A stretch of 12,152 nt of DNA from GCA-2686265 sp036010965 (GTDB lineage: Bacteria; Planctomycetota; UBA1135; GCA-002686595), in NCBI GenBank assembly GCA_036010965.1, contig DASCMO010000137.1, positions 1 through 12,152 on the forward strand, read 5' to 3'. The notes under the pieces were generated by a model. The model saw only the letters and a program-made list of their open reading frames with translations. It ran no database searches and had not been told where the DNA came from. Position 1 is the stretch's first letter. Every line of letters starts with the position of its first letter. The position numbers and the translations under genes were made by a program. Positions 6,480 to 12,152 of this stretch are shown piece by piece.

Positions 6480-7279
6480 GTGTCGGTTCGGGGCTGCGTC
6501 TGAGCCTGATTGGCGTGGTGGTGGCGGCCTGGAGCACCGTCTGTGGCATCGGCGGTGGACTCTTCGCCGTCCCGATCCTGCACTACGTCTACCGCATGCC
6601 GATGCGGCGGGCGGTGGCCACTTCCCTGGGGCTGGTGGCGGCTTCGACCTTCATGGCCACGATTTCCGAGGCCTTCCACCCCGGGAGCTTCTTGAACTGG
6701 CCGGTTGTCGGGGTCCTGGTCGTGGGCAGCCTCCTGGGGGCGCAGGTCGGCTATCGAGTGGCGCAGCGCGTCTCGGTGCGGAGCCTCAAGGCGCTCTTCG
6801 CGGCGCTCGTGCTGCTCGTCGCTCTGCGGTTGTTCAAGGGGGGCGCGTCCGACTTCATGGAGGTGTCCGGAGCGACCCTGGGGGCCTGGGAGGTCGCGCT
6901 GGTGGCGTGCATCGGGTTCGGCTCCGGCTTCGTCTCGCCTCTGCTCGGGATCGGCGGGGGTCTGGTCGCCGTCCCGTCGCTCTACTTCGGCCTGCCCGAC
7001 CTCGGGTACCTCGGAGCGCGGGCCAGTTCGATCGCCATGGCCGTCGTGAACTCCTCGCGTTCCCTGTGGCTCCATGGCGCCGCAGGCCGGGTCGATCTCG
7101 AGTGCGCCTTCTGGTTCGGACTCGGCGGAGCGACCGGGGCCGTGGCCGGCGTGCAACTCGTGCACCTGCCCGAGGTCGCACCCGTGGCGCGCTCGATGAT
7201 GGCCCTGACCCTAATGGTCGTCTCGGCTCGCTTCGCCTGGGATGTCCTGTCGGGGCGCCGAGATTCTCCGGAGGACTGA
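6476..7279 (+). CDS. TauE/SafE-family (DUF81) membrane protein, putative anion/sulfite exporter
   Basis: The product has 267 residues, with about eight hydrophobic segments (near 8-36, 46-65, 73-92, 104-120, 137-167, 183-197, 208-228 and 238-256). Two copies of the family glycine motif are present: GIGGGLFAVP (24-33) and GIGGGLVAVP (158-167), reflecting the internal duplication of TauE/SafE proteins. Known of the family: inner-membrane transporters, some linked to export of sulfite, sulfoacetate or other organic anions; most members have no proven substrate. The GTG start overlaps the preceding stop as GTGA, with GAGGGAGAG 8 bases upstream. It is the last gene of the coupled operon and ends 19 bp before the convergent dehydrogenase gene. 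Its link to heptose metabolism is positional only. Confidence 0.88.
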   Translation: MSVGSGLRLSLIGVVVAAWSTVCGIGGGLFAVPILHYVYRMPMRRAVATSLGLVAASTFMATISEAFHPGSFLNWPVVGVLVVGSLLGAQVGYRVAQRVSVRSLKALFAALVLLVALRLFKGGASDFMEVSGATLGAWEVALVACIGFGSGFVSPLLGIGGGLVAVPSLYFGLPDLGYLGARASSIAMAVVNSSRSLWLHGAAGRVDLECAFWFGLGGATGAVAGVQLVHLPEVAPVARSMMALTLMVVSARFAWDVLSGRRDSPED

Positions 7280-7298
7280 CCCGCTCCCGCCGCCAGCC

Positions 7299-8609
7299 TC
7301 AGGCGTAGAGGCCGCGCAGGGCGTCCGCCTTCGCGACGCGCTGCACGGCCACGATGCTGGCTGCCATCCGCAGGCGCACGTCGTGCTTGCGCTGGGCCTT
7401 GAGCACGGCCCGCCAGGCCTCGGTCATGAAGCGTCGCAGACGCTTGTCGACCACAGCCTCGATCCAGTACCAGCCCATGCGGTTCTGTACCCACTCGAGA
7501 TAGCTCATCACCACGCCTCCGCCGTTGGCGAGGATGTCGGGCACGACCGGGATCCCGCGTCCTTCGAGCATGTGGTCGGCGCGCGCCGAGACCGGGCCGT
7601 GGGCTCCCTCGATGATCAGTTTGGCTTGCACGGCGCCGGCGTTGCGCGAGTGGATCGCGTTGGCCGTCGCGCACGGGACGAGCACATGGCAGGGGCGCAC
7701 CATCAGCTCCTCGTTGCTGATGCGCTCGAAATCGCCCGGGCAGTCCTGGAGGCTGCCGTGGGCTGCCCGCCAGGCCAGGATCTGGGGGATGTCGAGACCG
7801 GCGGGAGCGAAGAACGCGCCGTGGACGTCCGAGATGCCGCACACGCGGTGCCCGTCAGTGTGCAGGATGCGCGCCAGGTTTCCGCCGACGCAGCCTGCCC
7901 CCTGGATCACGACCCGCAGGCCGCCCACCGGCAAGTCGAAGAGCTGGATCGCCAGGCGCATCACCACCCGCAGTCCCTGGGCCACCGCGTCCTCGTGGCC
8001 GACCGAGCCGCCCAGACCTGTGGGCTTGCCCGTCACGGCCGCGTTCTCCGTGACGCGCGCGTGGTTGCTGATCGTGTCCATGATCCAGGCCATCACGCGC
8101 TCGTCCGTCCCGACGTCGGGCGTGAAGACGTCGCGTTCCGCGCCCACATCTCCCAGGAGGCTGGCGGTGTAGCGCCGGACGGCGCGTTCGATCTCGCCCG
8201 GACTGTGGGCCCGGGGGTCGAGCCGGATGCCGCCCGCCGAACCGCCGAAGGGCACGTTGAGCACGGCGCACTTCCAGGTCATCCAGCCGGCGATCGCACG
8301 CAGCTCGTCGATCTTCAGATCGCGCTGCAGGCGCAAGGGGCCGAGGAAGGGACCGAGTCCGGCGTTGTGCTGGATGCGGTATCCGTCGAACACCGTCAGT
8401 CCTCCGTCGTCCAGCTGCGCCGGCACGGAGACGGCCACCTCGCGGTCGGGCTTGCGCAGGACGGCGTATTCCGCCGCGTCGATGCCGAGTTCCGTCGCAG
8501 CTTCGTCGAAGCTGCTCATCATCGTCGCGAACGGCGTCTCGTCGTCCAGCAGCGGGGTGTTGGGGAGCACCTCGTCGTGCTGGGGGTCGAGGATTTCCGA
8601 GTCGGTCAT
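7299..8609 (-). CDS. Glu/Leu/Phe/Val dehydrogenase-family paralogue lacking catalytic lysines (predicted pseudoenzyme or regulatory subunit)
   Basis: The product has 436 residues and aligns along its whole length with the neighbouring dehydrogenase. Two lysines essential in GDH are replaced. The substrate-carboxylate Lys of GPxKGG is Leu89 (GPFLGP), and the catalytic Lys of GGxKGG is Ala125 (GGSAGG). Other active-site positions remain: Lys113 in MTWKC, Asp165 in FTPDVGTDE and Ser369 in VMSYLEW. The dinucleotide-binding motif GAGCVGG (237-243) is intact. The frame is open and well conserved, so this is not a decayed gene. Known precedent: in Thermus thermophilus a non-catalytic GdhA assembles with catalytic GdhB and confers leucine control. 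By inference this protein does a similar job with the product of 8621-9904, from which it is separated by 11 bp. The ATG at 8609 has no clear Shine-Dalgarno, suggesting translational coupling. Confidence 0.88.
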   Translation of the reverse strand: MTDSEILDPQHDEVLPNTPLLDDETPFATMMSSFDEAATELGIDAAEYAVLRKPDREVAVSVPAQLDDGGLTVFDGYRIQHNAGLGPFLGPLRLQRDLKIDELRAIAGWMTWKCAVLNVPFGGSAGGIRLDPRAHSPGEIERAVRRYTASLLGDVGAERDVFTPDVGTDERVMAWIMDTISNHARVTENAAVTGKPTGLGGSVGHEDAVAQGLRVVMRLAIQLFDLPVGGLRVVIQGAGCVGGNLARILHTDGHRVCGISDVHGAFFAPAGLDIPQILAWRAAHGSLQDCPGDFERISNEELMVRPCHVLVPCATANAIHSRNAGAVQAKLIIEGAHGPVSARADHMLEGRGIPVVPDILANGGGVVMSYLEWVQNRMGWYWIEAVVDKRLRRFMTEAWRAVLKAQRKHDVRLRMAASIVAVQRVAKADALRGLYA

Positions 8610-8620
8610 CGCGCCAACGC

Positions 8621-9904
<1,284 letters not shown>

Positions 9905-10092
9905 CGTGAGTGCGCGAGGAGGGGGGGTGATGGGGCCGGGATCGTGTGGCCCGAAGAGACCCGCGAGGGCTCGCCGAAAGACCACTACTTGTATTCGAGA
10001 ATCCTAGGGGCCTGGGCGGAACCCCCTAACCGGTACTTTTTCTCCCGCCGGGCACCTTCTTCGGGGCAGAATCCGCGCTGGGCGAGGGTGCA
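9905..10092. promoter_or_regulatory. Divergent intergenic region with imperfect dyad and T-tract
   Basis: This 188-bp gap lies between the minus-strand dehydrogenase gene and the plus-strand kinase gene, so promoters for both should be here. Seen: a 6-bp inverted repeat, TAGGGG (10005-10010) with CCCCTA (10023-10028), 12-base loop, and a run of five T at 10037-10041. The local A+T rise near 9985-10005 and 10027-10043 fits a promoter zone. I could not place convincing -35/-10 hexamers in either direction. The dyad could be an operator or a leader hairpin. The region 9905-9984 is GC-rich, and its minus strand is open in frame with the dehydrogenase. Confidence 0.4.
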
Positions 10093-10788
10093 ATGAGCCG
10101 TGGCGAGCGAATCGATAGCCTCCTGGGGCTGGAACCGCAGGTGCCTCTGCGGCGCGGCCCGGGGCGGGTGACCTTCCTCTGGCGCTCCCCTGAGGGTGTG
10201 GTCGTGGTCGTGAAGCGCACGCGAGGGCGCGGCGGGCGGGTCGAGTTCGAGAACCTGCGCCTCCTGGCGGCCGCGGGCCTGTCCGTGCCCAGGGTTCTGG
10301 CCGTGGGTTCCGGCGTGGGCCGCTCGCTGGTCGTGATGGAACGCGTGGCCCACAGCGAGACCCTCGCCGAGCGCCTGGAAAGGGAGGGTCCCGCCGAGCA
10401 GCGCCGCCTGGGAGTCGAGCTGCTGGGCCTCGTTCTGGCCCTGCACGACCTCGGCTGGAGCCATCGCGATCTGTACCTCGAGCATTTCCTGCTGCGCGAG
10501 GGCGACGGAGCGCTGGTCCTGATCGACCTGGGCCGAGCGCGCCGCCGTCGCCGCCGGCGCTGGTTCGAGAAGGACCTCGCGGCCCTGCTGCACTCCACGC
10601 CGGCGAGCGTCTCCAGCGCCTCGCGCCTGCGTTTCCTGGCCGCCTACCTCGACCAACGTGGCGTGCGCGGGAGGTGTCGGCGTCGGCGCTGGCTGGCGGC
10701 GGTCGTCGCTCGGGAGCGGCGGATGGCCGCCCATGTGCCGCGCGGCGGCGAGAGCCCGGCGGAGCCCGTGATCGAGGAGGGCCCGTGA
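10093..10788 (+). CDS. LPS core/Kdo kinase-like protein (WaaP/InaA/KdkA kinase-like family)
   Basis: The product has 231 residues. Seen: a compact protein-kinase-like fold with VVVVVKR (probable ATP-binding Lys41), EFENLRLL (Glu53, helix C type), the catalytic loop SHRDLYLEHFLL with Asp126, and LIDLGRAR with metal-binding Asp145 in the place of DFG. A run of seven arginines (150-156) then WFEKDLAALLHS follows. The HRDLYLxHFLL...IDLxRA...KDLAxLLxS order is characteristic of WaaP/InaA-type LPS kinases, which phosphorylate core heptose or Kdo on the cytoplasmic side of the inner membrane. The basic tract is usual for the family, which has similar arginine-rich stretches there. The ATG at 10093 has GAGGG 4 bases upstream. 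It overlaps the following GT9-like gene by GTGA, supporting a core-assembly unit. Kdo versus heptose specificity cannot be decided. Confidence 0.85.
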   Translation: MSRGERIDSLLGLEPQVPLRRGPGRVTFLWRSPEGVVVVVKRTRGRGGRVEFENLRLLAAAGLSVPRVLAVGSGVGRSLVVMERVAHSETLAERLEREGPAEQRRLGVELLGLVLALHDLGWSHRDLYLEHFLLREGDGALVLIDLGRARRRRRRRWFEKDLAALLHSTPASVSSASRLRFLAAYLDQRGVRGRCRRRRWLAAVVARERRMAAHVPRGGESPAEPVIEEGP

Positions 10789-11801
10789 CCGTCGGTGGAC
10801 ACCTGGTGGTGCGTGGACCCGACGACCCGGGAACCCTGGCCCTGGCAACGGCCGTCGTCGATGCCGCCTTGCAGGGCCCGCGCTGGTCTGCGGTCTCCGT
10901 GCTCGTGGAGAGCGCCTCGGCGCGACTGCTGAGCGGCGTGTCCTGGGCGGAGCGCGTGTGCGTGATCGAAGCGGGGGAGGCCGAAGCCTGGCACGCCCTC
11001 GAGGCCGACGCGGCTCTCCTGCTCTCGGCGTCCCCGGCCGCCGCCTGGGGCGCCTTTCGCGCCCGGGTCCCCCGGCGCGCCGGAGTGGCCGGTGGCCTGC
11101 GGGGAGCGCTCCTGACCCATGGGCTACTGCCGCCCGTCCACGCCCGACGGCGCCTGCCCCTCCCCCCGATCCATCTACAGCGCGACCTGGCCGGACTGCT
11201 CGACATCCAGGTGGGCGCCCGGCCGCCGCGCCTGCGGGCGAGCGCCGACGGTACGCTGGGCGCGGTCGAGTGCTTGGGACGAGCGGGCCTGTCCGCCGGC
11301 ACCCCCTACGCCCTGGGCTGGCCAGAGGCGGAGCGTGCCGGCGTCCACAGCCGGCCCGCGGCCACCATCGCCGCCGCCCTCGAGCGTCTGGAAGCGGAGA
11401 GCGGCTTGGCGGGGGTGGTGCTCGCCGACGCGAGCGCCAGCGCCGGCCCTGACCTCGACGCTGTGAAGCTCGATCCCGCGGCCGTCGCTCGGGTGCCGGT
11501 CGGCTCCGATCTCGAGCTCACCGTGGCCTTGATCGCCGGCGCCAGTCTGGTCCTGGCGGAGGGGGAGGGCGCGCGCTGGATCGCGGCCGCCCTCGACGTG
11601 CCCTGCGTGCGGCTCCCGCTCCCCGACGCTCGCCCCTCGCCCGCCGGATTCCCGGAGCGCGCGCGCATCGTGCGCCCCGACGACCCGCCCCGTGCGAGCG
11701 CGAGCGCGGCGCGGCGCGGCGGTCGCGCGCCGGGCGGGACCCTCGCGGCCGTCGTCGATGCGGCGCTCGAGCTCCTCGCAGCTGAGGAGCGCGCCTCGTG
11801 A
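10785..11801 (+). CDS. Degenerate GT9/heptosyltransferase-like protein, probably catalytically altered
   Basis: The product has 338 residues, close to usual heptosyltransferase length. The GT9 framework is recognisable: an N-terminal VVRGPDDPGTLALA (8-21), ADAALLLSASPAAAWGAFRA with RRAGVAGGLRGALLTH (97-112), HLQRDLAGLL, TPYALGWPEAER in the place of the PGA...KRWP block, and LTVALIAGASLVLAEGEGARWIAAALDVP (read as LTVALIAGA, then AEGEGARWIAAALDVP at 258-273). Two key features are missing. The catalytic Asp of the WLGD loop, intact in the next gene, is Thr17 here. The NDSG/DTG donor-binding motif is EGEG. The reading frame is otherwise intact with no frameshift. It may be a pseudoenzyme, a partner subunit of the next GT9, or a transferase with other chemistry. 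The C-terminal 40 residues are Ala/Arg-rich. The GTG start overlaps the kinase stop (GTGA); an open frame from 10674 lies inside the kinase gene. Confidence 0.75.
   Translation: MTVGGHLVVRGPDDPGTLALATAVVDAALQGPRWSAVSVLVESASARLLSGVSWAERVCVIEAGEAEAWHALEADAALLLSASPAAAWGAFRARVPRRAGVAGGLRGALLTHGLLPPVHARRRLPLPPIHLQRDLAGLLDIQVGARPPRLRASADGTLGAVECLGRAGLSAGTPYALGWPEAERAGVHSRPAATIAAALERLEAESGLAGVVLADASASAGPDLDAVKLDPAAVARVPVGSDLELTVALIAGASLVLAEGEGARWIAAALDVPCVRLPLPDARPSPAGFPERARIVRPDDPPRASASAARRGGRAPGGTLAAVVDAALELLAAEERAS
11784..11789 (+). promoter_or_regulatory. Ribosome binding site of the last heptosyltransferase gene
   Basis: GAGGAG lies 8 bases before a GTG at 11798 and 11 bases before an ATG at 11801. 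The two codons are adjacent and in frame (GTGATG), so the start is ambiguous by one residue. The GTG has the better spacing and would reproduce the GTGA overlap used at other junctions. Confidence 0.5.
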
Positions 11802-12152
11802 TGCACCTCGCTCCCACGGCTCGTGTGCTGGTGCGCGCCCCCTCGTGGCTCGGCGACCTGGTGATGGCCGAACCCCTGCTGCGCGCCCTGCACGAGCGCG
11901 TGGGGGAGGGCCTGACCGTCGCCGGTCCCGCTCGCTTCCTCGAGCTGCTGCACGCTCCGCTGGCCGGGACGCGCTGGCTCGACAGCGCCGACGCGGGCGC
12001 GCCCCTACCGCGCGATGTGGACCTGGCCCTTCTGCTCGACGGCTCCTGGCGCAGCGCCTGGCGCGTCTGGCGCGCGGGCGCCCGCGAGCGGGTCGGCCTG
12101 GCGCGCGGCCCGCGCGCGGCCCTGCTGACCGCCGCCGTGCGCCCGGCCCGCG
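11801..12152 (+). CDS. waaF: ADP-heptose:LPS heptosyltransferase (GT9, WaaF-like), 3' truncated by window end
   Basis: 117 residues are visible and the frame is open to the last base; full-length members are about 340-350. Seen: VLVRAPSWLGDLVMAEPLLRAL, of which PSWLGDLVMAEPLL carries the conserved glycine-rich loop with the predicted catalytic Asp19, and a second block, VDLALLLDGSWRSAWRVWRA, followed by RERVGLARGPRAALLT, matching the FDLAILLPNSFRSA...RIGY block of heptosyltransferase II. Known: GT9 enzymes transfer L-glycero-D-manno-heptose from ADP-heptose to Kdo or to the first heptose of the LPS inner core, on the cytoplasmic face of the inner membrane. WaaF is a likely but not certain assignment; WaaC or WaaQ types cannot be excluded without the C-terminus. 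It is coupled to the degenerate GT9-like gene before it. Confidence 0.85.
   Translation, partial: MHLAPTARVLVRAPSWLGDLVMAEPLLRALHERVGEGLTVAGPARFLELLHAPLAGTRWLDSADAGAPLPRDVDLALLLDGSWRSAWRVWRAGARERVGLARGPRAALLTAAVRPAR

Noticed and set aside
7280..7298. Terminator between the convergent TauE-like and dehydrogenase genes
   Set aside because: The 19-bp gap holds no stem-loop with a T-tract. An 8-bp palindrome, CTCCGGAG, lies inside the upstream coding end but has no terminator features.
9905..9985. N-terminal extension of the catalytic GDH from a GTG at 9985
   Set aside because: The added 27 residues are Pro/Gly/Arg-rich and unlike GDH N-termini, and no ribosome site precedes the GTG. Not excluded, but the ATG at 9904 is simpler.
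10540..10562. Arg-codon run (seven Arg) in the LPS-kinase-like gene as a possible repeat or slippage site
   Set aside because: An Arg-rich stretch after the IDLxRA motif is usual for WaaP/InaA-type kinases, and the codons are mixed rather than a pure repeat.

Overview
This is a GC-rich window (about 70% G+C by eye) from a Gram-negative bacterium. It is dominated by lipopolysaccharide (LPS) genes: a lipid A-type acyltransferase, heptose kinase and nucleotidyltransferase genes, a WaaP/InaA-type LPS kinase, and two heptosyltransferase-family (GT9) genes. The sequence alone does not fix the phylum. The high GC, the tight gene packing and the mix of a heptose pathway with a deoxyhypusine-synthase-like protein would fit an environmental lineage such as Myxococcota/Desulfobacterota or a neighbouring candidate phylum, but that is inference. 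No tRNA, rRNA, CRISPR array, insertion sequence or phage gene was seen.

Layout. (1) 1-690, plus strand: the 3' part of an LpxL/HtrB-like acyltransferase, ending in a perfect 26-bp inverted repeat. (2) 781-7279, plus strand: six genes joined stop-to-start, with GTGA, ATGA or TGATG overlaps at every junction: a DHS-like protein, a fused HldE (heptose-7-phosphate kinase plus heptose-1-phosphate nucleotidyltransferase), a B12-binding-type radical SAM protein, a second PfkB sugar kinase, a second free-standing RfaE2-type nucleotidyltransferase, and a TauE/SafE-type membrane protein. (3) 7299-9904, minus strand: two tandem Glu/Leu/Phe/Val dehydrogenase-family genes. The promoter-proximal one (8621-9904) keeps all the catalytic residues. 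The distal one (7299-8609) has lost two active-site lysines. (4) 9905-10092: a divergent intergenic region. (5) 10093-12152, plus strand: a WaaP/InaA-like kinase, a degenerate GT9-like gene, and the first third of an intact GT9 gene that runs off the window.

How they fit together. The plus-strand genes on both sides of the dehydrogenase pair point to LPS core assembly: the sugar is phosphorylated and nucleotide-activated (HldE and the second kinase/nucleotidyltransferase pair), transferred by GT9 enzymes, phosphorylated by the WaaP-like kinase, on a lipid A finished by the acyltransferase. The sedoheptulose isomerase, phosphatase and epimerase of the pathway are not in this window. The dehydrogenase pair is a separate nitrogen-metabolism unit. 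Its arrangement, one catalytic subunit and one subunit without the key lysines, recalls the hetero-oligomeric GdhA/GdhB enzyme of Thermus thermophilus.

Most worth a second look: the predicted catalytically dead GDH paralogue; the GT9-like gene without its catalytic Asp beside an intact GT9 gene; the second, split sugar-activation module with a radical SAM enzyme between the two modules; and the DHS-like protein leading the heptose operon.
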